Assembly (NCBI GenBank): GCA_946902875.1
Contig: OX336343.1
Span: 20,569,596-20,633,595 of the forward strand
Source of the DNA: Nematopogon swammerdamellus
Lineage: Eukaryota; Arthropoda; Insecta; Lepidoptera; Adelidae
Length of the DNA: 64,000 nt
Direction of reading: 5' to 3'
Shown here piece after piece: positions 11,401-21,230 of the stretch. Under the pieces are notes generated by a model. It did no database searches. It saw only the letters and a program-made list of their open reading frames with translations, and was not told the DNA's origin. Within the stretch, counting starts at the first letter, position 1. Each line of letters begins with the position of its first letter. A program made the translations under genes and the position numbers.

Positions 11401-14400
11401 ATAATAAGCGCTTGAAAGCGTCTTATATCTCCAAGGAATAAGGTGATTTTATTTATTATTTATAGATATATCTAAGCAGTTTATGTAATTTATTTATCGA
11501 GTATCTATTGTTAGTAATTAATACATACAGTGGTGGCCATATAATTAAGAACGATTATTTTAAGGACATATTTTTTTCGAAAAAAGTTGCATAACATATT
11601 GGATAAATTTTCTTTAATTTTTTGTGGTATGGCAAAATACTTCCATACTATTTGTACATTCATTATATACCACCATTAAAAAAAGAAACTATGAAATTGT
11701 AATACAATACGTAAACCTAACATCTGAACCCATAGTACTATACTTACAGGCTGGTCACATAATTAAGAACGCAGAATAAATTTATTTTTTATCATAATTT
11801 GAATTTAGAACACTTTGTGCTATGTCACTTTTTGTATAATTTTGGCGCCATTTGTTGCTGTAAAAATACTAAAACGTGTTTATTTCATTTAAAACGATGG
11901 GAAAAAATAAAAGTTGTGATCAACCTTTAAGAGAAGTTATAATAAGACTTCGCGAGAACAACTGGTCGTATAAAAAGATAGCAGACCATGAGCAATGTTC
12001 AAAAACCATGGTTTTCCACGCTGTGAAGCATTTTAATGTGTATCAAACTACTTCAAATATACCGCGCGCGCCTAAACAGAGGAAGACATCTCGTCGAGAC
12101 GATAGAAACATCGTTCGTTTGGCAAAAAAAAAATCCATTTAAAGGGTCCAATGAAATAAAAAAAGATGTTTTTGGCGAAAACAACCCCTCAGCAATCTCG
12201 GCACGCACCATCCGAAGGCGCTTAGTAGAAGAGAAGTTATTCGGAAGGATAGCACGGAAGGTACCCATGTTGACACTGCGCCATAGGCAAGTCCGTATCG
12301 CATTTGCAAGAAGATATGAAAACTGTACAGTTAGACAGTGGAAAAATGTTCTTTTTTCTGATGAAACTAAAATAAACAGGGTGTGCTCTGATGGAAGACA
12401 ATACCTACGACGCCCTGCGAATAAAGCATTCGACCCCAAGTTAACAAAAGTGGCATTAAAGCATGGTGGTGGAAACTTGAAAATTTGGGGGTGCTTTTCT
12501 GGTCATGGAGTCGGGCCTGCTAGGCTCATAGAAGGCAACATGGATCAGTATCAATACAAAGATATACTGGAGGAAACAATGTTACCCTATGCTGAAGATG
12601 TACTTCCGGTCACTTGGACATTCCAGCACGACAACGATCCAAAGCATACTGCACGGTCGGTGAAGGAATTCCTCGACTCACAGGCTGTTTCTGTCTTAGA
12701 TTGGCCAGCTAACAGCCCGGATTTAAATCCTATAATAAATCCTATTAAATCTTTGGTGCGAAGTCAAGAAAAAGGTATCAAATAGACAATGTGGCAATTT
12801 AAGAGAACTGTACCACGTTTTTTTGGAAGAATGGAACGCTCTTCCTCTTGAAAAATGTCAAAAATTGATAGAATCAATGCCTCGCCGATGTAAGGCTGTA
12901 ATCAAGAGCCGTGGACATGCCACTAAGTATTAAGTTGTATTAAAGAAGTAGTATCTTCTCTTCTACAATGTAAATTATCTTACTTTAATATAAATTTATT
13001 GACTTCAAGTTCAACCTGATAAATTTTTTTAACAGTTTACTTATCGTTCTTAATTATTTGTCCAGCTCATTTGTACGTAAATTTGTTAGTGTTCAAAATA
13101 AATGTACTTTATAAAAAAATCCAACGTTTCATTTTATATCTGTATTCATAATTCAGTTTGCTTTATTCACATAACCATTTCATAGAACAACAAATTACTT
13201 CTGAGAAGAAACACAAAAAATTACGACATGCTTTATTAAAAATTTCCTCTAACTAAATATCGTTCTTAATTATATGGCCACCACTGTATATAAGTATGCG
13301 TCTATGTATTCTTATTTAGTATGTTAATATGCCCTATATTTATGTAATATATTATATTACTGTAACTGCATATATTATGCCTGACGTCTGCTTGTATACT
13401 TTTATTAATTAACTTTCGTTAGTATTAAGTTTCTTTCATTTTCTCTTCTTTTGTTGCTACCTTTATATTATGTTTTCAATTAAGAAGGTTGACTGGCACA
13501 GATTGCCATAGGTAATAAGTCCGCCTTTTTGTAAAATTTATATTTAAGTACAATAAAGGATATTCTATTCTATTCTATAATATAAAAATAATGTTAAAAC
13601 ATTACTTAACACAAAAATATACGGTTACAATTAAAATACGTCAATCCTGGGAAAAAATTAAAAAGTGTCTTTCCATACTTATTCAACCTCTCAAGTTTAG
13701 GTAAATATGTATACGATAATCCTATCTTTAGTTATAAGCATACATCGGAATCCGCGGGGCACGAATGATTCAAGGTTGTTTAGTGATGGGACAATGTATC
13801 CACAAATATCGAAAATCGATCGTTATTTTAGAATAATATGAAATAATGTCGATTATTAAAACTAAGAGTATTTCTATAGAAAATAAGATATAATAAACAA
13901 ATGTTGTATTTACTTTGTAGGTACAATACAAATCTGTTCAAACCACAATATTAGTTTTATTAGTATGGAATAGAAAGAATTTGATTTTTTTTACCAACTT
14001 ACACGTGTTACATCATAATGATATTGAAGACTTTTTTGTTACTGTTATGAAACTGAATCGATTAGGCTATAAAAATCAACCACCTATTTTTTTATTTAAA
14101 CACATAAAAAAATATTTTACATAAAAAAAAGGCCAAGGTCCGAAAAAATAGGTCTTACAAAATTAGTTCATAGTAAGCTAAGGGGGGGTTCTGTATCGGA
14201 AATAGATCACTTTTGAAGAACAAAGAATTTTTTTTTTCACAAATTTTTTTTTTTAAAGTTAAATGTAAAAAAAATTTTTCTTAATCGTTTCGGTTTCGTG
14301 CTAGGAACAAAAAAGTCTTCCAACACGTATATCTCTTTCTTTCAGAAATTGTGAAAAACCACAATTTTAGTTTTATTAGTATGGAATAGAAGGAATTTAA

Positions 14401-17400
14401 TTTTTTTTACCAACTTACACATGTTACATCATAATGGTCATGAAGACTTTTTTGTTACTGTTATGAAACTGAATCGATTAGGTTATAAAAATCAACCACC
14501 TATTTTTTTTATTTAAATACCTACATAAAAAAATTTTTACTTAAAAAAAGCCCAAGGTCCAAAAATTTTTATATAGGTTTTACTCCCTATATGACACAGA
14601 ACCCCCCCTTAGCGTACTATGAACAAATTTTGAAAGACCTTATATAAATATGTATTATATTTACTTAATCGTTAACATAAAGTATACATGTTTATATAAG
14701 TACTGTAGGTATATAAGTATTCAGGTCTGAAATTATGACATGAATAAAATACAATAAACAAATAAATATGAGTATCGATAACAGTGTCGATTGTTTATTG
14801 ATCGCCGTAGTCAATCCCTAACAAGGTCGTATTCGTGCCCCGCGGATTCCGATGTCTGGTTATAAGGTATAGTGCTAAACTTTTGTATTAGAAACATCAG
14901 ATGCAGCACCTTCCCTGGTATTAAAGTATTTTTTTTTTATTCTGGTATGGGTATTTAAAGCACATGCTCCTCCCACAGAGAAGGTAGGTGCCATACCGGA
15001 GACTTCCCTTTGGATTGTTGGCTATACTGGAATAGAGGAGAACACAGCCGAGGCTGCTATGGGGCCATCGTATCATCTTACATCCAGTATGCTGGTATAA
15101 AACCAGTCGGCTACAATTTGAGCCTACAGTTTTACACCGGTTCCGAACGGTGAAGCAGCAGGTGTAGGTATAATATGCATGTAAAATCTTCCGTCAGAAA
15201 AAAACTCATTGTTACACGCCGACCGGATTCGAACCTCGCCCGCGCTTACATTACAAAATCTTTGTAAAATAAATACTTACAAGCCAAACAATGCGAGATC
15301 AATAAAAATACCGTGTGGGGCCGGTACTTTAAAAGAATATCCCCACTGCATCTCTCCCCGTGTATGTCGTAAAAGACGACTAAGGGATATGACCCCTTCT
15401 TATATTACTAGGTGGTAGGGTTTATCCCGCCCGGGTCGGTACCACAGCACTGAATGAAAGGTCGGTCTAAACGGCTATGTAAATAGTTTGTATTTTCCGT
15501 CCAGTTCAGTGTAGGGCATGAAATGAAGGGAAGCACTGACATGGCACCTAGTTCACCCGGTATTATGAGCTGACATGACGGATGTTGCAGGTGATGTAGC
15601 CAACCGTGTCAGTTTACATAATAAAAAAAAAAATTATAATTTCATTTACCATACAAAGTGTTCTCTGTTGCAGACTACAGCACACAGAAGAGTTCCCGCA
15701 AAAGTGCCCCGACTGCCCGTACCGCACGCGCTCGGCGCAGACGCTCAGCTCGCACCGGCGCGTGCATTCGGACGAGAAGCGCTTCGCGTGCGCGCTGTGC
15801 CCCGCCCGCGCGCGCACCAAGAGCAACTTCAACAAGCACATGCGCACGCACACCAAGCTCTACACACACAAGGTGATGATTTATGATTATGATAAGTGTG
15901 AGAATTAGGGCACCTGAGCCCAATTGTCACTGCGACCTAGGAAGATCTCTTAATTAGAACTCACCCCCCAAGTCTTGATTTCAGCTATGAACCGAGTTAA
16001 ATATTCTTGGGGATGAGGTCACTGAGGTATTATTTTTTACTAGAGCTCTCACTCGGGCAAAGGGCATTGCTCCGCCGAGTTGAGGCACAATTTACGAATT
16101 GGAGCACATGAGAAACTAGTCAATCGCGAGCGGCCGAACTCGTCGCACGCGCCACTGCCTGCGCGCTTCGCGCGTCATCTCGCGCCAGTCATTATGCCCG
16201 GTTGTATTTCAATGCACATGTTGGGTTGGCCTAAGGCTCAATCCACACTGGGACGGCAGCGGCGCGGCGCGCACTTTCGGTGTGAAATAATTTTAAACTT
16301 TATCTACATACTTAAAAAAACGGGCGCGCCGCCGTCAGCAGCCGCGCCCGAGGCGCCGGGCGCCCGTGCGCGACTACGCGAGCCTGCCGCGCCAGCCGCT
16401 GCCGTCCCAGTGTGAATTGAGCCTTAGCTTGAGGCGTCGCTTACCGGCCGCTAGTCCCTCTCCCGCTCGCTTCTCACCCCGCGCGAGCCCCTCTCACCAC
16501 CCGCTAGCCCCTCTCCCGGTCGCTTCCCGCCCCGCGCGAGCTCCCTTCTACCGCTCGGCTCTGCCCTCCGCCTCCCCGCTACTTTACTTCATACCTCAAC
16601 TGATGGGACACCGTTTCTCTGCATCTTTCTTCGTAGCGATAGCTCTAGTAAAACATAATACCTCATGTGTTAAATGTGCATGTGTTAAAAATATAACCCC
16701 CAAGAATACGGCTTCTACTGTGAATGAGCACTTCACAATCACAAAGGGGGTTTCATCCTCTTTTATACAGAAACTGCACACCGGTGTGTCGCTAAGGCCC
16801 ATTTGGGTTGTTTAGTTTGCAGTGTCCTGTTATATTATATCCCTATGGCACTCGTCAAAGTTGTCAGGTTATAACAACAGCTTAAAATGATTGCTTTCAG
16901 TGTGGGGACTGTGGGAAGGGATTCTACGCCGCGCGTGAACTAAAGGCCCACCAGACTCAGCACACAGGACTCAAGGAGCACAAGTGTGATATTTGTGGAA
17001 AAGATTTTGGTCATAGGTACGTACGCTTTGGTTGTATCGCAGTATTTTGTGGTAATTGTGTTGTATCCCATTTTAGACAACCATTGGATTATACTATTCG
17101 CAGACTGGCTGAAGAGGGCTTGCCGCGAGCCGAAACATAACAAACATTGAAGAAGTCTTTTTTTTATCTTTATTTTCTTTAAGGCTTTAGCCATTCCTGG
17201 CTATGCCAGCCCCATAGTAACTATATTGATATTTTAATCAACTTCAGCACGATTCAATGCCTGTGACTTTACAAATAAACTTTCACGACGAACGAACTTG
17301 AAAAAGGATTCAAACTCCTCCCCCTTAGCTCGCCCCAAGGCTTCATGTACTTTAAAAATCAGTTTGGGTCTGTCAGTTCTTAAATGTCTCAATAGCTTCT

Positions 17401-18373
17401 ACCTTCGAGAACTCTTAGAGTGGTCACTCGCTACTCGCTAGTCCCGACCTCCATTGACACCCTCCTCTACTGCCAATTGGACCCGGAAATGTTCGGTGAA
17501 GCAATCACTTCACCGGTGTAAAACTAGATCCCTTCCCTTGCCCCTTAATAGGTGGTAGGCTCAAATTGTAGCCGACTGGGTTGGTTTCACCGTACTGGAT
17601 GGGTCTGTCAGTTCTTAAATGTCTCAATAGCTTCTACCTTCGAGAACTCTTAGAGTGGCTACTCGCTAGTCCCGACCTCCATTGACACCCTCCTCTACTG
17701 CCAATTGGACCCGGAAATGTTCGGTGAAGCAATCACTTCACCGGTGTAAAACTAGATCCCTTCCCTTGCCCCTTAATAGGTGGTAGGCTCAAATTGTAGC
17801 CGACTGGGTTGGTTTCACCGTACTGGATGTAAGATGGCCGCATAGCAGCCTCGGCTGTGTTCTCCTCTAGTCCAGTATAGCCAACAATCAAAGATAAGTC
17901 TACATTATGGCATCTACCTTCTCGGATGTAATATTGGCTGATCAGAAGAAGTATGTGCTTTGGCCCCTCTGACACAACTACCCGTACCGGACTACATAAA
18001 AAAAAAAAATCGCAAGATTAGTTTGTACACTACTATATTTTCCAAAATATATATAGTAATCAGATTGCGTGACTGGCTCGAGGTTGGAGACTTACCTAGA
18101 AAATACTGCCTCAAAATAAATCCTGACAACACAAACCTTTGATAAGCTGCAAGGTTTTGAATAGATCTACACAAGGCGATACTAAATCTGTTGCTTTTTA
18201 TTTACAGAAAAGGCTTATTTAAGCACAGGAGACGAGTGCATCAAGTGGAGAAGGGCAGGCCCGGACAACTTCCGCTTTACTTGAAGTTTGAGAAGAAAAA
18301 ATTGAGTGAACAACACGTTGAACATGAAGAAATATGCAATGCAACAAACAGTACATTGAAACTTGTGACTTAA
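5276..18373 (+). CDS. ZAD-C2H2 zinc-finger protein, 8 coding exons, 422 aa
   Basis: The exons are 5276-5415, 6503-6632, 7960-8113, 8934-9106, 10975-11165, 15674-15872, 16901-17016 and 18208-18373. All have AG/GT borders and matching phases, giving 1269 nt. The protein opens with a basic segment (residues 1-50). A ZAD follows (about 57-130), with zinc ligands C59/C62 (CRVC) and C102/C105 (CESC). An acidic linker (about 140-187) leads to seven C2H2 fingers starting at C189, C218, C246, C274, about C304, C330 and C358. The C-terminal tail is lysine-rich. ZAD domains dimerise and the fingers bind DNA, so this is a probable nuclear transcription factor or chromatin architectural protein; the target is unknown. 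No orthologue could be named. Introns are packed with transposons, but all exon frames are intact. Confidence 0.9.
5518..6475. mobile_element. Foldback element in intron 1 of the zinc-finger gene
   Basis: The left arm (TTTGATTAGCGGCGGTTAGATCG ... TTATTGTGTAGGCCTA) is repeated inverted at about 6417-6475. The inner arms also pair imperfectly (CATACAAAATAAATTT and its complement). The centre holds a LINE 3' end (5905-6075), a retroelement ending in (GAATCT)n (6085-6270) and a near-perfect palindrome with 22-bp arms (5753-5801). The right arm stops about 20 bp before exon 2. Confidence 0.6.
6503..6632 (+). CDS. ZAD zinc-finger gene, coding exon 2
   Basis: Acceptor TTTGCAG, donor GTGAGT, leaving phase 0. 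Encodes the first zinc knuckle of the ZAD (ECVCRVCLKEG) and the following strand and helix (IAEKITEHAYIF). Confidence 0.88.
6868..7118 (+). mobile_element. SINE, family D
   Basis: The body TTACTAGGTGGTAGGCTC, GTAAGATGGCCGCATA, CTAGTCCAGTATAGCCAGCAA and tail CATACCGGATTACATAAAAA recur at 14955-15170 (-), 17520-18010, 28362-28495 and 40522-40818. Confidence 0.65.
7560..7855 (+). mobile_element. SINE-like repeat, family C
   Basis: The body CTGTATCCCGACAATCAGGG, GACTCGGTGGAAGGACCGTG, GGTGGCTATCCTGTCGCCCT ends in a segment (GAGAGACGCAGTGGGGCTAT) that is the reverse complement of the family-B head. Other copies are at 9130-9450, 26704-27015 (-) and 32220-32440 (-). It ends about 105 bp before exon 3. 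Confidence 0.6.
7960..8113 (+). CDS. ZAD zinc-finger gene, coding exon 3
   Basis: Acceptor CATTGCAG, donor GTGCAC. Encodes the second ZAD ligand pair (FPKYICESCHSML) and the long C-terminal ZAD helix rich in E, Q and L. Ends in phase 1. Confidence 0.88.
8276..8442 (+). mobile_element. SINE fragment, family A/B body
   Basis: Contains TTACTAGGTGGTTGGGTT, CGGCTATGTAAATAGTTTGTG and a TTTCCATAAAAAAAA tail. The head is missing. Confidence 0.65.
8934..9106 (+). CDS. ZAD zinc-finger gene, coding exon 4
   Basis: Acceptor GTTGCAG, donor GTAAGT. Encodes the acidic linker and the Cys pair of finger 1 (FECKKCNVVFKNY); the His pair comes from exon 5. Confidence 0.85.
9130..9450 (+). mobile_element. SINE-like repeat, family C
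   Basis: Matches the 7560-7855 copy (TGCTGTATCCTGA, GACTCGGTGGAAGGACTGTG, GAGGTGGCCTACCTGTCGCC), starting just after exon 4 and running into the hAT MITE at 9452. Confidence 0.6.
9452..9668. mobile_element. Non-autonomous hAT-like MITE
   Basis: The ends CAGTGGCGGTTCCCC and GAGCCGCCACTG are inverted repeats. The flanking octamers CACCCCAC (9444-9451) and CACCACAC (9669-9676) match at 7 of 8 bases. The TIR is close to that of the 36664-38199 element. Confidence 0.65.
9720..9935. other. GC-rich island in intron 4
   Basis: A G-run stretch (GGCAGAGGGGGGGAGGGCGGG) is followed by CG-dense sequence in an otherwise AT-rich intron. No exon signals or conserved coding frame were recognised. It could be an internal promoter, a regulatory island or a remnant of a GC-rich repeat. 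Confidence 0.25.
10437..10905 (-). repeat. Interspersed repeat with (CCGT)n core
   Basis: Starts TTTTAGGTTTCCGTATCC, contains (CCGT)10, AAGGGGGGTCCCCATACAAG and a terminal CGCGAGTAAAACTCGCACTT. The same family is at 43296-43706 and, split by a SINE, at 25347-26014 in the opposite orientation. Such GGCCAAGTGCGAGTC-type repeats are common in Lepidoptera; I cannot assign the class from sequence alone. Confidence 0.55.
10975..11165 (+). CDS. ZAD zinc-finger gene, coding exon 5
   Basis: Acceptor TTTTCAG, donor GTGAGT, ending in phase 2. Encodes the rest of finger 1 (REHKQHCASWEH), finger 2 (CPICGVIV...H) and most of finger 3 (CDVCGKSF...ETH). Confidence 0.9.
11528..13286 (+). mobile_element. Tc1-like transposon with IR/DR termini
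   Basis: The terminal inverted repeats CAGTGGTGGCCATATAATTA and complement lie next to TA dinucleotides (11526-11527, 13287-13288). Each end carries a second inner copy of the AATTAAGAACG motif about 220 bp inside (11760s and 13040s), an IR/DR arrangement. It inserted in intron 5 of the zinc-finger gene. The transposase is broken (11897-12933). Confidence 0.88.
11897..12933 (+). pseudogene. Tc1-like transposase, frameshifted
   Basis: The paired HTH N-terminus (MGKNKSCDQPLREVII) is in one frame to about 12123. A nine-A run then shifts to a second frame holding RTIRRRL, the first catalytic Asp (LFSDETK) and the second (FQHDNDPKHTA). The expected Glu after SPDLNP is lost: the frame reads IINPIKS instead of an I-E-N-L-W-type motif and then stops. 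The C-terminal end (SMPRRCKAVIKSRGH) resumes in another frame to TAA at 12931. The DD34E enzyme would normally cut and paste the element; this copy cannot. Confidence 0.85.
13300..13580 (+). repeat. LINE 3' tail with (TTCTA)n
   Basis: AAGGTTGACTGGCACAGATTGCC, AATAAGTCCGCC and CAATAAAGGATATTCTATTC form a tail also seen, diverged, at 32660-32840. It resembles CR1/jockey-like 3' ends with simple-repeat tails. Confidence 0.45.
13739..14858. mobile_element. Non-autonomous DNA transposon with 8-bp target duplication
   Basis: Ends CATACATCGGAATCCGCGGGG and complement of CAGACATCGGAATCCGCGGGG are inverted. The flanks are GTTATAAG on both sides (13731-13738 and 14859-14866). The CA...TG ends and octamer duplication fit the P or hAT superfamilies. 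No coding frame remains. The interior carries a TAAGGTCTTTC-type MITE (about 14148-14645) plus a partial second copy of it. Confidence 0.72.
14955..15170 (-). mobile_element. SINE, family D
   Basis: Reverse copy of the family-D body (GAGGAGAACACAGCCGAGGCTGC, CAGTCGGCTACAATTTGAGC). Confidence 0.55.
15192..15634 (+). mobile_element. SINE, family B, next to an inverted tRNA-like head
   Basis: 15310-15634 starts ACCGTGTGGGGCCGGTACTTT, contains CCCCACTGCATCTCTCCCCGTG and the family A/B body, and ends in an A-run about 40 bp before exon 6. Just upstream, 15192-15245 holds a box-B-like GATTCGAACCTCG in the reverse sense, as at 46605-46690. Confidence 0.6.
15674..15872 (+). CDS. ZAD zinc-finger gene, coding exon 6
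   Basis: Acceptor TGTTGCAG, donor GTGATG, ending in phase 0. Completes finger 3 and encodes finger 4 (CPDCPYRT...HRRVH) and finger 5 (CALCPARA...HMRTH). It is markedly GC-rich compared with the flanking introns. Confidence 0.9.
16020..16664 (+). mobile_element. Small P-like derivative with a truncated THAP start
   Basis: The ends GAGGTATTATTTTTTACTAG and complement of GAGGTATTATGTTTTACTAG are inverted. The 5' part (CACTCGGGCAAAGGGCATTGC, then a GC-rich leader) parallels the left part of the 57319-60218 element. It reaches ATGCCCGGTTGT (16194), the same MPGC start as that THAP exon, after which homology stops. The right part is GC-rich. No clean 8-bp duplication was found for this copy. Confidence 0.55.
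16901..17016 (+). CDS. ZAD zinc-finger gene, coding exon 7
   Basis: Acceptor GCTTTCAG, donor GTACGT, ending in phase 2. Encodes finger 6 (CGDCGKGF...HQTQH) and the Cys pair of finger 7 (CDICGKDFGH). Confidence 0.9.
17365..18010 (+). repeat. Tandem 235-bp duplication feeding into a family-D SINE
   Basis: The block from GGTCTGTCAGTTCTTAAATG to GTTTCACCGTACTGGATG occurs twice in a row (about 17367-17601 and 17602-17829). It includes the start of a family-D SINE, which then continues to an A-rich tail near 18010. Confidence 0.65.
18208..18373 (+). CDS. ZAD zinc-finger gene, terminal exon 8
   Basis: Acceptor TTTACAG. Completes finger 7 (RKGLFKHRRRVH), then a lysine/glutamate tail ending TLKLVT and stop TAA (18371-18373). 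Confidence 0.88.
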
Positions 18374-18417
18374 GCATTTTACGTAAGGTTAAAAGGAAAA
18401 AAAAAAACATTCAGTCG

Positions 18418-18423
18418 AATAAA
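18418..18423 (+). terminator. Polyadenylation signal of the ZAD zinc-finger gene
   Basis: AATAAA lies 45 bp after the stop codon, overlapping further AATAAA repeats, so the 3' UTR is probably very short. Confidence 0.6.
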
Positions 18424-18559
18424 TAAATAATTTGGAATTTGGAATTTTTGGAATTGAGAACCTCCTCCTTTTGGGAAGTCGGTTAAAAAGAAGAAAATCT
18501 GTCATAGTTACAAGTCACAGAATTTTTTTTCCTACAATGGAAATTTTTTATAATCACAT

Positions 18560-19300
18560 CTTTGGGACAAAGAAGCCGAGTTCACGCTATGTACGGTACG
18601 GCCCGATCATCATCTGCGCGGCACCCCGCATGGTGTGCGGCCACCACCACCGCCTCCGCTCACGTCTTAAGACAGTGACGATCTGTCACATGACAGCATA
18701 GCAGAAGACCGAGGGAGACGACCAGCGACCACGCTGCTGCCCCGCAGCCAGCCCTAAGCTCGTGTGCGAATCCACCGCGTCAGCGGCGCGCGGCCTTGCG
18801 CCGTCACCGCCACACGGTTACGCCGCCAACATCATCTCGCTCGCGCTCACGACAATGCTGACGTGTCCCAGACTCTCCCCCTAACCTCGCGTGCGAATCC
18901 ACCGCGTCAGCGGCGCGCGGCCTTGCGCGCGTCACCGCCACACGGTTACGCCGCCAACATCATCTCGCTCAAGCTCACGACAATGCTGACGTGTCCCCGC
19001 CTCACGCACTCACCTGCCACTTCTTCCATGACAGCGCACAGTTTCCAAAACGGTTCGCCGCTCGCGTCTGCGAACCAACGGCGCGCTCCCGTCATACCAC
19101 CTACCACGGGATGACATCTACCACCACCGATAGCTTGGGGCTATCGGAACCTTGCGCACCGTCTTAAGTCCCCGCCACCAGCGCGGCGGTGCAGTGCGCC
19201 ACTGCAACGCACGTACGAGGTCGAAGAGCTGCGTGTCGTTGCCCCGCAGTCCGACGAATACACAGCTCTACGGGTACGGGATGGAGGTGGTGGTGAAGAT
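18560..19300. repeat. GC-rich region with a ~107-bp tandem duplication
   Basis: GCGTGCGAATCCACCGCGTCAG through CAATGCTGACGTGTCCC occurs at about 18766-18870 and 18888-18996. A related phrase is near 41150. No gene was recognised; it may belong to an unidentified GC-rich transposon. Confidence 0.4.
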
Positions 19301-20040
19301 GAAGAGGTGGTGCTGGCCTATGATTCTAGTACTACTACTAGTGTATTTTTCTATAAATTTAATAATGTATCATGCATGTCAAATTATATATACAGGGTGT
19401 TTCAGGAAAGGCTTGAGAAACTTCAGGAACAGAAAGTACTCATTATTAGAAGAAAAAAGTCCTTATCACTCAAATCGAAATTCTGTATATATTTTTTTTC
19501 ATACAAAAATTTTAAATTTTAATAAAAGCTCGATGGACAGTAAGTATCAGGAGATTTGCCAATACTGTTGTCTAGGTCTAGGCAGTGCAATGACCTAGTC
19601 CAGTCCCCTTTTTTTATGTCATTGAAATTTAAGTGTTTGGAATTTCTCAATATGCACTTTAATTCTACTAGTTAAAGCATGTAAGTTAGTCGTTTTATTT
19701 ATTTTTTATTTAAGGCAGATGGTAAGGGTCCACCAAATCTCGATGAAACTATTTTCACCAAAAAGTACTATAAAATGACCGAATCTGGGAAAAAGTCTCA
19801 GAGCTTTTTGTCTTCAAATATGGACCCCTTTCGAACTCTGAAATTACGAAACCCCTGAAACATTCTGTATAGTAAAATAGAACTATACCTATAAAAAGGT
19901 TAAAAAAAAAATATATAAGGTTGTTGTTGTTGTTTGTTTTTGGGGTTGGCTCTAGGCCTGCAAAGTAGTCCCTCTTGGTCGGGAGCCTTCGTGCAAAACC
20001 CCTCCAGCTAGCCCAGCCGTTTCCTTGCAATACAAATTTT
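19301..20040. other. AT-rich intergenic stretch
   Basis: I see no exon, RNA gene or identifiable element here apart from a short TATACAGGGTGTTTCAGGAA phrase (19391) of the kind found in many arthropod repeats, and its diverged inverse near 19850. Confidence 0.3.
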
Positions 20041-20204
20041 TGGCTGGCCGTGGTTCTAATTCTATCTTAAACTGTGTTGATCCCTTCCCTTATCTTTACT
20101 AGGTGGTAGGTTTTAACCCGGCCGGATTGGTGCCACCACACTGAATGAGGGTCTGTCGACAACACTATGAAAGTAGTCCATGTTTTTCGTCTAGTTCAGT
20201 GTAT
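20041..20204 (+). mobile_element. SINE fragment, family A
   Basis: TGGCTGGCCGTGGTTCTAAT, TTTACTAGGTGGTAGG and CGTCTAGTTCAGTGTA match the family body. The head and tail are missing. Confidence 0.5.
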
Positions 20205-20516
20205 ATTATAAACTAGCTTTTGCCCGCGGCTTCGCTCGCTGTAGACTCGATTTAACAGCAAATCCGATTGAAATTCAAATATTCCAATAAACGATTGTTT
20301 CTCTTATATTCTCTCTCTCACTCTCACTCTCCTTCTCCCTACCTCCCTTGCTTCCCCCCGCCCCTCCTTTTTTTTTATTGAAAGCGCGACATGGCGCCGA
20401 GCCACCCATAAGCTGTCTAACGACGCCCATGGACATTCGGTCATATGCGGGGGTTGCGAATGCCATGCTGGCATGACAGGTGCCCATTCACGCCCCTCTT
20501 GAAGGATCCGAGACTG

Positions 20517-21230
20517 TACTTGGGGGGGAATGACAGATGGATAGATCTCACCGAGACCTGAAGTTTGAGTACCAAAACGATGGGTCTAGCACCAGTGGTT
20601 CTCGAGTTATGACCAAAACAAAAGTTAATGTGACAGATGGATAAATCTCATCGAGAACTTCAGATTGAGTACCAACACGATGGGTCTAAGTCCAGTGGTT
20701 CTCGAGATATGACCAAAACAAAATTATCACGTGACAGATGGGTAGATCTCATCGAGACGTTCAGTTTGAGTACCAACGCGATGGGTCTAAATCCAGTGGT
20801 TCTCGAGATATGACCAAAACAAATGATCACGTGACAGATGGGTAGATCTCATTGAGACGTTCAGTTTGAGTACCAACACGATGGGTCTAAGTCCATTGGT
20901 TCTAAAGATATGACCAAAACTAATGATCACGTGACAGATAATTCCGATCCCTCACTCGTATGATTCGCGTTTAGATGATGCCAGCTAGCTAGCTAGCAGC
21001 GGAGCGCAGGCAGCATTTAGCACTTAGCAGTACCACAAATAAATAGCACATAGGTACTTCATTGCTTTGTGCTTCCAAAACAAACGAATCAACTAAGTTT
21101 TACGAACGAAACAGCAATGTGATTATTGCTTAGCAGTATTCATCAGGGCGCTTAGCAGTGCTAAATGCTAACGCGGTATTCATTATGAATTAATTTTGTT
21201 AATGCTAAGCATTACAAGACTAATAGGCAA
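20517..21230 (+). repeat. Partial relative of the nested P-like element, with ~100-bp tandem array
   Basis: Four to five units with GATGGGTAGATCTCATYGAGACG are followed by (GCTA)n, GCAGCGGAGCGCAGGC and the GCTTAGCAGTGCTAAATGC stretch. These are collinear with 1730-2275. No terminal repeats or THAP exon were found around this copy. Confidence 0.6.

Noticed and set aside
16080..16815. Proline/alanine/arginine-rich open frames
   Set aside because: They come from the GC-rich leader and tail of the small P-like element, with no conserved domain or splice support.
18764..19598. Open frames in the GC-rich downstream region
   Set aside because: They span a tandem duplication, have biased composition, no recognisable domain, and no polyadenylation or splice signals that fit.
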